64,000 bases of DNA from Breviolum minutum Mf 1.05b.01 (GCA_000507305.1 DF240197.1:62001-126000); one strand, 5' to 3'. Shown: positions 11,386 to 26,402, counted from the stretch's first letter. Translations and numbers: made by a program. Notes: generated from the letters alone by a model not told the origin.

Positions 11386-12246
11386 TGGATGGTAGGGGGG
11401 AAGCTGGTTCCAGTCTCAACATTGGTGTACTTGTTTTGCCTGAGGCTAAATGGATGTCCAAAATCTCCTTTTAGCACACCGACCTTGCAACTTTGGGCTT
11501 TTTTGGCCTCACCAAAATTTCAGTATACTTTAAGTCTAAGTGGTGGTTTCAATGGGTTTATATTATTATAAATTATATGCACTTTTTTGTGGCGGCAAAG
11601 ATGCTCACTTTTGACACACATCTTGTCAGATGACTTCAGAAAGCACCCACATCCACTTAGTCTAGTTGTCCAAGTCACTTTACATGTTGGAGACTTTTGA
11701 AGGAAATATCTTAATTTCCAGAAAAAAGTTGGCGAAGGGCTTTTCTTGAATCTCTCTATTTGTCAATGTATTATGTATTTCAAGACATATATTTTATACT
11801 ATATATATATTAGTATCAATACATATATATATATATATACATTGTGTATTTCATTTTTTATTTATCAAAATGGATACCGGGATGTCCCAGGAAGTTAGTA
11901 AATGGTCAGTAGCCCACTTGCTCTCATGGCGTACATTTCGGCGTGTCGGGTATTTTGCCCGGTTACATTTTTGATGGATCTGTTAAAATGATATTTTTTC
12001 ACGGATTCTACCATGGGATTCATCACCATTAAACCACCATTCCGGGAATATTTGTGTCAACTTGTTCCAACCACCAAACATTCGCAAATCTAAGTATATA
12101 AGTGGTTGGGAACCCACTATCCCCAAATTAATAGCCACCTATTTATTTTTGTGGATGATTTTTCTGGGATTGATCCAAGTCTTGAAGCAAAAGAGATTCG
12201 GAAGCATGGCAAGGAGTTTTGGTTGTCTAAATACATTTTTGGTGAT

Positions 12247-12366
12247 ACACCCCCGAAGATTAACAGCTCAAACCTGAAAATGGATGCTTTGGAAGATGAT
12301 TTTCATGTTTTTTTCCTTTTCCAGGGGTGTATTCTCAGGTTCCAGCTGTTAATCTTCCGGGGTGTA
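12247..12366. repeat. Family A element (CACCCCCGAAG subtype)
   Basis: Arms TACACCCCCGAAGATTAACAG and CTGTTAATCTTCCGGGGTGTA are near-perfect over 21 bases. The element ends about 20 nt before the candidate start codon of the next gene. Confidence 0.9.
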
Positions 12367-12386
12367 CATTTTCGTAAAGAAACGAC

Positions 12387-16495
<4,109 letters not shown>

Positions 16496-19430
16496 TTTTT
16501 AACCCCTGCACCCTGTGCACCAGCTTCTGCTTCTTCCAAGAGCATTCTGTGGTGGTTGCTCCTTTCTGGAATGTTTGTTGGTGGTGCTGTCCACTCCCTG
16601 ACTGTTTTGGGCAGCTGCATTGGAGGGGGGGTTCTGAGCTGGGGCTGGTTTGTGGTGATGATGTTGCCAGCGGGGGAACCCAGGTGCAAGGCCTTGTGCT
16701 GGGGGGAGGGGAAAGATGCACAGGGAAATTTGCAGGGCACGGTGCGACACTTGGAAGAGCAGTGTCTTGCCCGGTATTCGCGCCATCCAGTGGGCCGTCC
16801 ACCAAGTGTGGCGCGCTGGAGAGGTCACTGCGGCATTCTCAGAGCAGTTTTAGTCTTTTGCCACTGTCAGTGAACCTTTGTGTATCAGATGCATACATAG
16901 ATATTAATATCGAAGAATCTAACAGTCTAGCTTTCGACAATATGGGCCGTTTTCAAAGCAAAGCAAAAAAACAGAGTTTTAGGTGAAGAAAAGAAGACAA
17001 GGAAAGGAAAGAAAAGAAAATGAGAGACTGGAGAAAAGAGAAGGAAGAGAAGACAAGTGAAGAGAACAAAAGGAGAAGAAGACAGGAGAAGAGAAGAGAA
17101 GAAAGGGAAGAGAAGAGAAGAGAAGATGCACGCACGCGAAATAGGAAAGCCGCGAAGCTGCGTTTTCTCAATCCTTTGCCCCAGAATACCGTCAGCCAAA
17201 GATTTGGAATACTTGAATGACATTCGAGATCGTAGCTGAGGGCCAGAGTACGTTCAATGACCTGGTCACAGCCGTGCAGTTGAAGCTGGACCGGCACGAG
17301 GGCGCCATCCGGGCCCGGAAAGAGGCAGGCAGTAAATTAGAATGAAGTCTTGACCACATAAGTTTGCTGCTAGGCTTTGGAACAGGCTGCTTGCGACATA
17401 CAGGCAAGCTGTCTTTCAGACCAATCCTTTTTTTCGTTAATGCACAAGAGGACAGTTTCCAGAGTTGCAAAACACTTAGATGGGTGTAAGCTGCCTTTGT
17501 ACATGCTACGTCGGTAATTGATAACAAAGGGTTTGACCATGTCTGCACTCGGGAAACGCCTCGAGCTTGAAACTTGCAGGTGCCCACTCCAGAAATGCTG
17601 CGGGCCGGCGACAACCTACCAGCCGAGGCCGAGCTGCCCCCCACTCAGCGATAAAGCAGCCACCAGTGGGCCACCAGAACACGCTGCTTTTTGTAGCAGA
17701 CTATAGGCTCGTCATTGCTAGACAGAATCCTAAGGTACCTGAACCTGTCGTGGTGCCAGAGGCACAACGCGTCCTATAAGCCCTAGCTGAGCTTCAAGTC
17801 GCCAACGCTGCAGCCGACAAAGAAGCGGCAGCCGATAGTTGCCAGCTGTATTGATGTGAACCTACAGGAAATCAATTTTCATGGGTCACAGGTCGCCAAA
17901 AAAGAGGCTGAGGCCACTGCAGGGAAAGGTGATGTGGTGATGTTAGAATTCGTACGGAAAGCAAACCGCAAGTTGTTTACTACGTTTGTCTCGATCTAGC
18001 CAATGGCTTTCCTTTTCACGAAAGCTACAGTTCATTTATAGGGTCAGGGGCCTTTATGATTTTAGCCGAGGGGGCGTGGCGCATGAGGCAGCCCTCAAAG
18101 AAGCCAGAGCGGAAAAAAGGAAGGCCAAAAAAGAAGCCAAAGCAGCAGCAAAAGCTGCTGCTCGCAAAGCGGCGCACGAGACCAGAGCTGCCAGAAAGCT
18201 GGCGAAAAAGAAGAAAGAAAGAGCTCTGTCAGGCTAAGTGGGACTTGGCAGTGTTTCATACTAGTGTTGCAAGTTGAAAAAAGATGGAAAGAACAGCCAG
18301 GTCCACAACACGCAGAAAGCTGCACTCCGGCGCAATCGCTGCCGAATGGCTGCGGAGGCGCCTGTGTTCACTCAGCATCCAAGCACAGTATTTCTCCAAG
18401 ACCAGCCAGGACAGCAGAGAAGGGAAAGACAGTTGCAACAAAGCTTCCAACGAACGACAATACCCAATTCACCCATGGTCATCGTTCTTTCAGGCGCAGC
18501 GTCCGGAAAGCAAACTCGATGGCCGCTGTAAAATGGCTCGTAAAATGAAAGAGTTGGTCCCGGCCTCAGGAATTTCCAAGGCAACTAGTAGAAGTCGAGA
18601 GAAAGAAGGTGAAGCAACCTCACAAAGGCCGCGCCCGAGGAAAAGACGCGGCAGAGGCAGGAAGGCTCATCTCCTTGCAAAGAAGCCACTGTGCAAGTAG
18701 AACTTTGTCAACAGCCTGCAGGCGAACCCCCTTGAGCAACCACATGCTTGTCCAAAAGTGGAGACAAGCAAATGTCCTCGCAGAAGTCGTCTACTACAAC
18801 AGTAGGTAGCAAAGGCAAAATCATTTCCTTTCGAGAAAAGCCATTGATTATGCATGTAAAGCGGGCAGGCCATGGAAAACGGTTGTGAGATAGATCTAAC
18901 GACACATTTTGTTTCCTGGCCAGGCTCGTGCCCAAGCTGCAGAAGCAGCAGCAGCACCGCGCCTAGAAAACACAAGATGATGCCACGGCGTCCTCTGCAT
19001 GCCTGCGCAACTTATTTCACAAAGCTTGACTAAGGCCTCCGCGCTGCCGTTCTTTGAGCGGCAGCGTGAAGCACTCTGCGGGCTCCATACCCTCAACAAC
19101 GCCCTCGGGGCGGAGAAGTTCAATAGGGATCAGCTTACTGCAGCGTGCAATCTGTACCTGCAGGAGTCCGAGGACCTGGAAGAAGCTCGCAGTGAACATA
19201 TAGGTCCCGGAGGCGCGACAATGTTGTTTGCATCAAAATGTCAAAAGTCATCGACTAAACGGATCAGCCCAGGTTGGTATTCCATACAAGTGCTCTACAC
19301 GGCTCTTTTTGCAGCAGGGCTTGCAGCTTAGAGACGAAAAAACTTTTTATCGATGCTCTTGCAATCATTCCCAAAAGACTTGGCGAAGGGCGTTTCCTGG
19401 GAGCCGCGTCTCTATCTAGCATTGCTTGAC
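16496..19430. other. GC-richer island of broken coding fragments
   Basis: This stretch is visibly GC-richer than its surroundings. It contains several plus-strand coding-like blocks in different frames with stops between them. They are 17218-17346 (LVTAVQLKLDRHEGAIRARK), 17578-17650 (VPTPEMLRAGDNLPAEAEL), 17890-17999 (VAKKEAEATAGKGDVVMLE), 18060-18237 (Lys/Ala-rich) and 18440-18510 (PMVIVLSGAASGK, resembling an adenylate-kinase P-loop but lacking its Pro and following Thr). A purine-rich GAAGAGAA tract lies at 16980-17130. This could be a decayed gene cluster, a retro-copy mosaic or exons with very short introns. Confidence 0.5.
18999..19331 (+). CDS. Josephin-domain (ataxin-3 type deubiquitinase) fragment
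   Basis: Reads LPFFERQREALCGLHTLNNA and on to GWYSIQVLYTALFAAG. Josephin domains have ER/K-Q-x-x-x-L-C-x-x-H-x-L-N-N-x-L around the catalytic Cys, and later (S)GxxSIQVxxxAL; both are present. Cys27 of this frame is the predicted nucleophile. The catalytic His/Asn half is missing, because the frame stops right after the AFAAG helix. The 57 nt from about 19210 to 19266 could be a GC...AG mini-intron or simply the loop found in ataxin-3. Probably an exon or decayed copy inside the GC-rich island. Confidence 0.65.
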   Translation: MPAQLISQSLTKASALPFFERQREALCGLHTLNNALGAEKFNRDQLTAACNLYLQESEDLEEARSEHIGPGGATMLFASKCQKSSTKRISPGWYSIQVLYTALFAAGLAA

Positions 19431-19610
19431 TTGCTTGACTTCAACTTAACATGCTTGACTTGAACTTGCTTGACCAAAACTTTCGTGACTTGACTTGCTC
19501 CACTTACTTGCTTCACTTACTTGCTTGACTTGAGTTGCTGAACTTACTTGCTTCACACATGACTTGAGTTGCTGAACTTACTTGCTTGACTTACAAGTTT
19601 CTTGGCTAAA
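19415..19610. repeat. CTTGA-rich degenerate satellite
   Basis: Repeated ACTTGCTTGACTTGA-like words with irregular 5-11-base spacing. It borders the GC-rich island. Confidence 0.8.
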
Positions 19611-19669
19611 AACGCATTTTTCCAAAACCCAAACTTTTGACATTGGGATTTTTCTTGGTTTAATTTTTT

Positions 19670-19760
19670 TGGGGTTTAATTTGTGCATTTTGGGGTTGTG
19701 TCTGTAGGGCTTGGTGCCTTGAAGGTGTAGGGTTTGGGGTTTAGGGTTGGGATTTTTTGT
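19670..19760. repeat. Degenerate telomere-like TTTAGGG patch
   Basis: GTAGGGTTTGGGGTTTAGGGTTGGG occurs within T/G-rich sequence, a few imperfect TTTAGGG-type units. It is too short and impure to call a telomere. Confidence 0.4.
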
Positions 19761-19895
19761 CTGTGTAGCTTCTGGGCCAAGCAAGATATAAGCAGGATGC
19801 GGGGAATCATCAGAGAGGTCATAAATGGGAAGGAATGCCTGTCAGCTGAGATGAGGGCCTGGAAAGTGGCAGGGCATCCTGTAGTGGGCTACTAG

Positions 19896-21593
19896 GTCCA
19901 TGTGGGATCTCCAACTACAACAAGATGGCCAGTTGGATTGGGTGCCCTTCAACGAGAACCTACCACTAAGTGGCCTAGGGAATTATGTGACAGTGCAGGT
20001 ACTTGCCAGTGGTGGATGATACAACCTGCGGTACCCATGTTTTTGATGTATTTTGGAAAACCCCCACATCTTGTTACAGTTACCCTTCCAAAATCTAACC
20101 TTCCCCTATAATTTTCGATGATTTTCCTGGGGTGAATTTTTTGGTGCCTATATTTTGCCTTTTCTTATGTTGTTGTTTGGAGGTGGTACTTAAAAATGGG
20201 ATACCTGAAAGTGATATCCTGGTGACATGTGTGTGTGTAAATATCAATCGAATTCCATCCCCGGTGAGATTCCAGATTCGCATCTTTCAACCCCTCATGG
20301 CCCAAACCCGTGAGCAGCCTACAGAATCATCAATGTGTGGCATACAGGTAGCTATAGTAAGTGATTAGTAAGCTGGATCTCTCCCCATTGGGGGACCTAC
20401 AAACCACTGGAAACAGAGTTTGATATGTTTAATATAATTGTTCTGGCTAGGACCATGGTTACCGCTCATTTCCCACCATTTTTGCTACCAAGTTCCGGCA
20501 TGATTTATACCAAGTCCTTCGACGACTCGCCTAGACATGTCAAGATGATGATTCCTATCATGAGCACAATCTAAAACTAACTGCACCTGGCATTAGGAGA
20601 CTGCCCCTGGCATTTGTGTTGATCTGCTTGTGATTCCGTGTTGGACAAAGCAAGAGGTATGTTATTTTGAGGATTTGGTTGAGCCATGACAAAAAAAATC
20701 TACCCGGAAAACAAAGGTAGAAAATTGCATATCAACAGCCCATTCATACCAACCTCTAATACGAACTCTGCAATCTTATCTTGTCAGGCAGTGTAATTGT
20801 TCTGCCTCCAACTGTCAAAGATCACTGCTTTGAAGGGGTCGATTATTTGGAAAAAAAGAGGCAGATAGATACCATTGCTGTACTATACCATGTTTTTTCA
20901 GAAAGATTTCAACGGCAAAAGCCTGATTGAAGGAAAACCATACACTTTTGGTAAATGAACATGGCAATGAAAATTGGGGAAAGTTTCTACCAGCGAACAT
21001 GAGGGGGTTCTCCTGCCACCAGCGCGCAGTTGAAGATATTTGTGGCTTTGTGGAACTCCGAGATGTCTTATTGTTACCGTGTGCCACCTGTAATTTCTGG
21101 GGGTATACTTGGAGGATCATCCCAGGACTTGGATACGTGGTTAATAACCACCATTGTTCGTAAGTCCCCCAACTGGGGCTGTTCCAATTCCAAATGGCCA
21201 TTCACGGCTTAATAAATGGGGGTGATCCTAACTACTTACTAACTGGGATGATCCACCAAGTAGACTATAGATTCCTTGTTATTTCAGTGCTTTGAATTTT
21301 CCAAGCAGATCTCCATGACACAAACATCGCGGTCAGAGACGCAGCCGGCCGGTCGGACCAAAAGAGCCCGACACGTTGATGGACTCGGTAGTAGTAGCTG
21401 GGGTATAAGCAGAAAACCTATTATATAAACGTTAAGAATATATAGAACATATATTTTAAGGCTTACGCAAACGCAAACCATGTTAGTCATCATCATTTCT
21501 CCAAGGGACAAAGAAATCCACTGTGGACCATGTGAATTGCAATCAGTTGAACCCAATCTAGAAGTGGAGCAGGATGTAGGACTCTTTTGTTGA
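19896..21593 (+). CDS. Six-exon gene, unknown protein
   Basis: Exons: 19896-19998 (DWVPFNENLPLSGLGNYVTV), 20276-20347 (IRIFQPLMAQTREQPTESSM), 20902-20950 (KDFNGKSLIEGKPYTF), 21004-21102 (GSPATSAQLKIFVALWNSEM), 21271-21387 (SLLFQCFEFSKQISMTQTSR), 21487-21593 (IIISPRDKEIHCGPCELQSV, ending TGA). All five junctions agree in phase. Donors GTACTT, GTAGCT, GTAAAT, GTATAC and GTAGTA follow the exons. Intron 3 would be only 53 nt. Intron 4 is a family G foldback element end to end. The N-terminal part is upstream and uncertain; a frame reading IIREVINGKECLSAEMRAWK precedes exon 1. No domain was recognised. Confidence 0.65.
21103..21270 (+). repeat. Family G element forming a whole intron
   Basis: Starts GTATACTTGGAGGATCATCC, ends GGGATGATCCACCAAGTAGACTATAG, and both ends coincide with exon junctions of the six-exon gene. 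Confidence 0.75.
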
Positions 21594-21664
21594 AGGGTAT
21601 CCCCTCAAAGCTTATTTCCAGGGGGGGTACCTAAGCGTGGGGCTTGTTGATTTGCCATAATTAG

Positions 21665-21805
21665 GTGGTTTTGTTATTGTTTCAAATATCTTTTGATTTT
21701 CACCCAGAATATCTTTTGATTTTCACCCAAAAATTGATGAGATCATCGCAGAGGATCTAATTTGACATGCATGTTTTTCAAATGCGTGGTTCAACCAACA
21801 CCTAG
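21665..21805. repeat. Family B element with internal duplication
   Basis: The words ATATCTTTTGATTTTCACCCA occur twice in succession inside an otherwise ordinary family B copy. Confidence 0.75.
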
Positions 21806-22326
21806 CAATAAATAGACGTCATGTTCACATGAATGAAACTGTTGGACACTCCTAAAGGTGGGTTAAATTTAGTGTTCTGTCAGGGCCTTCCAACAAAAAT
21901 AGATAAGATAGTATAGCACATAGATCAATCATAAATCCTGCTTTAATGTGATTCAAACGATATTCCCTCGAAACAACATCAAAAAAGCAACTGTTCATTC
22001 CCATGGAGATTCAAAGTCCCGTTGAGTGTGAACTTCGTTGCACCCCAAACCCGTGGTGACAGTGGGAAGTTCACTTCACGGTAAAAAAAAGTAACATGTT
22101 CCATATATGACTCAGGGTGAAATTGTGAAAGTGGTGGTTTCTCACATACGTTGTTTCTTTCAACAACATCTGAACAATATCCCAATTTGAAAAACCAGAA
22201 AAAAACTTGGGTTTGAAACTCTTTCCGCCAGGAAAACTTGGTCGAATTGGATCATCATCCTAATCCTGACATTGATTTGCATCTATGATTTCTTCCAAAT
22301 CATCCGGCAAAAAAAACACGCCGCAG

Positions 22327-22404
22327 GAAAGAGATTGAACGTATCTTGGGCCATTTGCCCATGATCCGTGAGGACCTGGGATGCATTTGCTATGCAGTTG
22401 CAGG
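22327..22404 (+). CDS. Possible exon, unknown protein
   Basis: After CGCCGCAG, reads KEIERILGHLPMIREDLGCI and ends near GCAGG/GTTTTG. An overlapping frame upstream (WIIILILTLICIYDFFQII) could be a membrane helix, but it is in a different frame. Confidence 0.45.
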
Positions 22405-22676
22405 GTTTTGAATGTCTATTTGATGGTTTATGCCAGGTGATAACTAATTAGTACATTGGATTCAAACGAGTCTTCATCCCTACAAGCTGGTTTTGAAGCT
22501 AGAAACTCCCGATATCGTCGATATCTCTAGGCGGGAGGGCCCAACAAAAAGGACATGACTACCATGATTTTTGGTGATCCGGGCTATGGAAAAACATGCT
22601 CACTGAATCTTGACGATCTTGGAGATTCACATAATTGATCGATGTCTCAGTTTTTTGGTCATGGCTCCCTTTCTGG

Positions 22677-22782
22677 GTGATGGTTTCAAATTTTTTTTTA
22701 ATATTTTAATCGATCCCGAACTTTGGGGAAATGATCGAAATTGACTCATATTTTTGAGATGGGTGGTTCAACCACCAACTAG
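22677..22782. repeat. Family B element
   Basis: GTGATGGTTTCAAATTT ... GGTTCAACCACCAACTAG. It abuts an exon-like segment at 22783. Confidence 0.85.
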
Positions 22783-22985
22783 CTGCTAGCACTACCAGCC
22801 ACGTAGACATTTTGATACCATGGATCGCACATTGGAGCATATGCTTGCGTCAGCTTGAAGTTCTCACCGTGCGGACCAAACGCCGCAGTATCGCGAGAAG
22901 CAGCGACATCCCGTCCCCAGTGTTCCAAGCAGTTGGGGTGCCCGAGGAAAAGCCAGGTTTTGTCCACCAAAACTAAAATACACAA
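22783..22985 (-). CDS. Probable exon, strand ambiguous
   Basis: The minus strand after GTGTATTTTAG reads GRDVAASRDTAAFGPHGENF and FKLTQAYAPMCDPWYQNVYV, with a GT donor near 22797. The plus strand is also open after the family B CTAG (IPWIAHWSICLRQLEVLTVR, donor CCAG/GTTTTG). The minus reading looks more protein-like, but the repeat's GT...AG polarity favours plus. Product not recognised. Confidence 0.45.
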
Positions 22986-23180
22986 AGTATACCCAATTCA
23001 AATGAACTGTTTTTTCTTTTAACCAAGGTGCAAATAACTCCTTTTTTTCCAACCTTTTATTGTGAGCCACTAGCTTGAATCATTTGATTGGTGCCTTGAT
23101 TTTTGAGGTCAAACGCCTCGACCACAATCGAGTCACAAGCCCAAGAATTGGCGGTCAGTGGTGGTTGGTTTGCTTGGGAT

Positions 23181-23290
23181 ACACCCTGGAAGATAACGGC
23201 TGGAACCTACAAATCAAGCACTTCGAAAGGAAAATGATCATCTTCCAAACCTCCATGATTATGGAACCCATGTTTATCTTCCAGGGTGTA
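23181..23290. repeat. Family A element (CACCCTGGAAG subtype), duplication copy 1
   Basis: TACACCCTGGAAGATAACGG ... CATGTTTATCTTCCAGGGTGTA. Confidence 0.85.
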
Positions 23291-23483
23291 CAAAATCGAT
23301 TTTTGTCCCAAAATCCAGCCATTGATGCATTGAGTTCCGGGGCCTCCCACCCCAGGGATTCCAGCCACCATTTGAAAGGGACCGACAATTTTCCCAACCC
23401 AAACCTTCATTTGTGACGATTGCATCCTGGGCCCCGGGGGGTAGACCATAATCAGATAACTAAAACTAACAAATATCATCTAG

Positions 23484-23585
23484 GTGGTGGTTTTAACTAT
23501 TTTTTATGTTCACCCCGAAAATTGAGGAAGACTTCCAATTTGACGAGCATATTTTTCAGGATGGGTTGGTTCAACCACCAACCAG
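23484..23585. repeat. Family B element, duplication copy 1
   Basis: GTGGTGGTTTTAACTA ... GGTTCAACCACCAACCAG. Confidence 0.9.
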
Positions 23586-23720
23586 ACTCCTATATCCAAC
23601 CTTTTATTGGGAGCCACTAGCGCTTGAATCATTTGATTGACTGCCTTGATTTTTGAGGTCAAACGCCTCGACCACAATCGAGTCACAAGCCCAAGAATTG
23701 GCGGTCAGTGGTGGTTGGTT

Positions 23721-23842
23721 TGCTTGGGATACACCCTGGAAGATAACGGCTGGAACCTACAAATCAAGCACTTCGAAAGGAAAATGATCATCTTCCAAAC
23801 CTCCATGATTATGGAACCCATGTTTATCTTCCAGGGTGTACA
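23721..23842. repeat. Family A element, duplication copy 2
   Basis: Same sequence as the copy at 23181. Confidence 0.85.
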
Positions 23843-24037
23843 AAATCGTATGTTTTTTGTCCCAAAATCCAGCCATTGATGCATTGAGTTCCGGGGCCTC
23901 CCACCCCAGGGATTCCAGCCACCATTTGAAAGGGATCGACAATTTTCCCAACCCAAACCTTCATTTGTGACGATTGCATCCTGGGGCCAGGGGGGTAGAC
24001 CATATTCAGATAACTAAAACTAACAAATATCATCTAG

Positions 24038-24139
24038 GTGGTGGTTTTAACTATTTTTTATGTTCACCCCGAAAATGGGGGAAGACTTCCAATTTGACGA
24101 GCATATTTTTCAGGATGGTTTGGTTCAACCACCAACCAG
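24038..24139. repeat. Family B element, duplication copy 2
   Basis: Same sequence as 23484 with two substitutions. A (TC)n run follows at 24158-24176. Confidence 0.9.
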
Positions 24140-24179
24140 TCATCCATTCTCAATACTCTCTCTCTCTCTCTCTCTTATT

Positions 24180-25140
24180 CCCCAATTCCTTGATGGGACA
24201 CTTTTTTTTCGTTTTTTGTTTTGCTTGTTGGTATTATTCCTTGTGGCAGATGAGACATGGTGAGGTGATGGGTTTCGGTGATTGTTTCATGTCAGATCTG
24301 CTGTTCTCATAGATTTTGGTCGGTTCATAAGCCGTGTACTACTGACCTACTTTGTTGATTTTGTTGGGAGCTGTTTGCCGCGGTATTTTGACACACCTGC
24401 GTTTTATGGCTGATTTTGATAGCTGCTTTTGTGGATCTTGATTCGTTGATTCACAGCCTTTAGAGATCAACACTTAAAGTGACTTGATTGGTGACATGCT
24501 TCGACAGGTGTGATGATATGATTCTGAAGCATGGTATAGGGTATAGTCGTTCATGAAGGCTCCCTTCAAATCATCCTGTTTTTGCCTCAGACATTTTGAT
24601 TCAGATATGCAGTGAATCAATGTACCAATATGGATGTTATGAGTCACTGAGGGGAGGGGAGCTGATTTGCGCATGTTCGAATAGCTGAGAGTTGTGTGAG
24701 TAAGCTATATAGTTGCTTCTCTTTTGATTTTCTGAACATAAAGTTGTTATAGTGCGAAAGCATGTTGCTTGCAACCAACATCGGTGATGACATAGAGACT
24801 TACTAAAGCGTATTGTTTTTGCTGCTCACAATCAATTTATAGGTCATGAGGTCAGGTCATAAAAGTCATTCACCCCAGTAGAGGGGGGTTATTATCCAAT
24901 GAACCCATTTCGTAGGTGAATCATTTTGTAATTTCATCATGTTCGGATTGACAACCATTTCCCGAGAGAAGTTAATGTTTATTTTTGGAGGTTGCCAAAA
25001 CCGTGGTTCACAGCAGATAAATAAATCTATTCATGTTTATGAAGGGAACCCGTTTTAACTCTATTGATTTTGACCTACTGCCAGTTGATTCATATATTGA
25101 TTTTGATCTACTCCATAGTATACATTGGACTGGTATATTT
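24180..25140. other. No gene or repeat family recognised
   Basis: AT-rich, with no convincing exon and no foldback. Only short open frames are present. Confidence 0.5.
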
Positions 25141-25142
25141 AT

Positions 25143-25266
25143 ATACCCTGGAAGTCAACTACCATTTAAAAAATGGTAGTTCCTTTTGGAAGATGATAAA
25201 CCCCTACTAAAATAATGGTGGTTGGGAAACCAACCTATAAAAAATGGTGGCTGGACTTCCAGGGTA
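25143..25266. repeat. Foldback element, family L
   Basis: ATACCCTGGAAGTCAACTACC and GGTGGCTGGACTTCCAGGGTAT are the arms, with further internal ATGGTAG/CTACCAT inverted words. Confidence 0.8.
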
Positions 25267-25392
25267 TGCCCTGTTAGAAGGTGTTTAGGTACTCAAAACC
25301 CACTCCAAAGCCATTTGCAGAAGGGAGCAATGAGCATAAGGGCATTAAACAATCAACCATTCATGGATCGGTAAATATACCGGACTCGTCCC

Positions 25393-25535
25393 ATGGATCC
25401 GTCAAGCTTCCCGACAAAGGGCGACTTCCGACTTGAGGTAATGGTACGCGTAGGGTTTCCCGAGAATCGAAAGGAGAAGGACGGAACCGGTCGGATAGAA
25501 CTCGGGAACATGGATGGGAAAGGAGCTGTTTCAAG
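25393..25535 (+). CDS. Probable exon, unknown protein
   Basis: Reads MDPSSFPTKGDFRLEVMVRV then GFPENRKEKDGTGRIELGNM, with a phase 2 donor (TCAAG/GTTGGG). The ATG lies in the CCCATGGATCC end of a family C remnant, so the true exon start may instead be the AG at 25406-25407. Beta-strand and polar-loop composition; family not recognised. Confidence 0.55.
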
Positions 25536-25947
25536 GTTGGGTTGAAATATGAACAGTGATTCGGGGTCCACCATAAGGACCTTGTTACATGGGAAAATCA
25601 AGCCTAAAGATTGAAAGGTATTGTCCCTTGGGGATGTAGGGGTTTCTCCTATTTTTTAGGGTTGTTTCAGGTGATTATGGCAAACCCTGTGATTTGATAA
25701 TGATTAAAACCCATCAGCACCAGGGCATTAATTATAGGTTTTGTTCTAGTTTATTCATGTCTAATCACATGGTGAATGCATAGTATGACCAGTGTGATTA
25801 TACTTCGTGCTGTGTAACGGTTTTTTCAATCACAATAAAACAGTACGTAAGAATCATCAATACTCCTTGCAATCCTGATTTCATCGACAAGCATTACAAT
25901 CCCTATGGTTGAATCATGTCCCAATCAGCAACGTACGAATCATATCA

Positions 25948-26052
25948 CCCTAAGGATCATTGGACCCTCAAAACTGGCTATTTTGAGGACCCTAACCCTG
26001 CATCATACAGGTTCGTTCACCCTTCCATTGGAGGGTACAAGATCCTTAGGGC
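25948..26052. repeat. Family K element
   Basis: CCCTAAGGATCATTGGACCC ... ACAAGATCCTTAGGG. A second copy is at 63347. Confidence 0.85.
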
Positions 26053-26402
26053 AAATGGGCAACATTCCCTAATTTCGATGTCATTTGATGCTTTTGGACA
26101 TTGCGCAAAGATGGGGTATTCAAACAGCTTACTTGGCTACCGGAACCTTGGTGAAAGCTTAACATGCAGGACCTATGAGTGCCAGATATATGCCCAGGTG
26201 GCCGGTGTTTTTTAGGGGGGGGGAGGCTTCGAGTCTTTGGGGGCTGCCGTTTTTTTTGTTGAAAAAGAATTGAAACAACTTGATTCTTTATGTATATATA
26301 TACATATTTATACGTATGTATACCACTTAAAAAGAGCCAGCTAGAAAAAAGCACCTTCAAAACTTAACTAATAAGATGTTGCGAGACATTTTATGACATT
26401 TC

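Larger units (their letters stand above)
23058..24139. repeat. 0.54-kb tandem duplication
   Basis: Copy 1 (about 23058-23585) and copy 2 (about 23599-24139) are nearly identical. Each contains the same unique segment, a family A element and a family B element in the same order. Differences seen include ATCGATTTTT/ATCGTATGTTTTTT and single substitutions. Confidence 0.95.

Noticed and set aside
19670-19760. Interstitial telomere
   Set aside because: Only two or three imperfect TTTAGGG-type units in generally T/G-rich DNA.
22533-22620. P-loop ATPase (FGDPGYGKTCSL)
   Set aside because: A Walker-A-like string is present, but no phase-compatible neighbour, no donor, and a stop 11 codons later.
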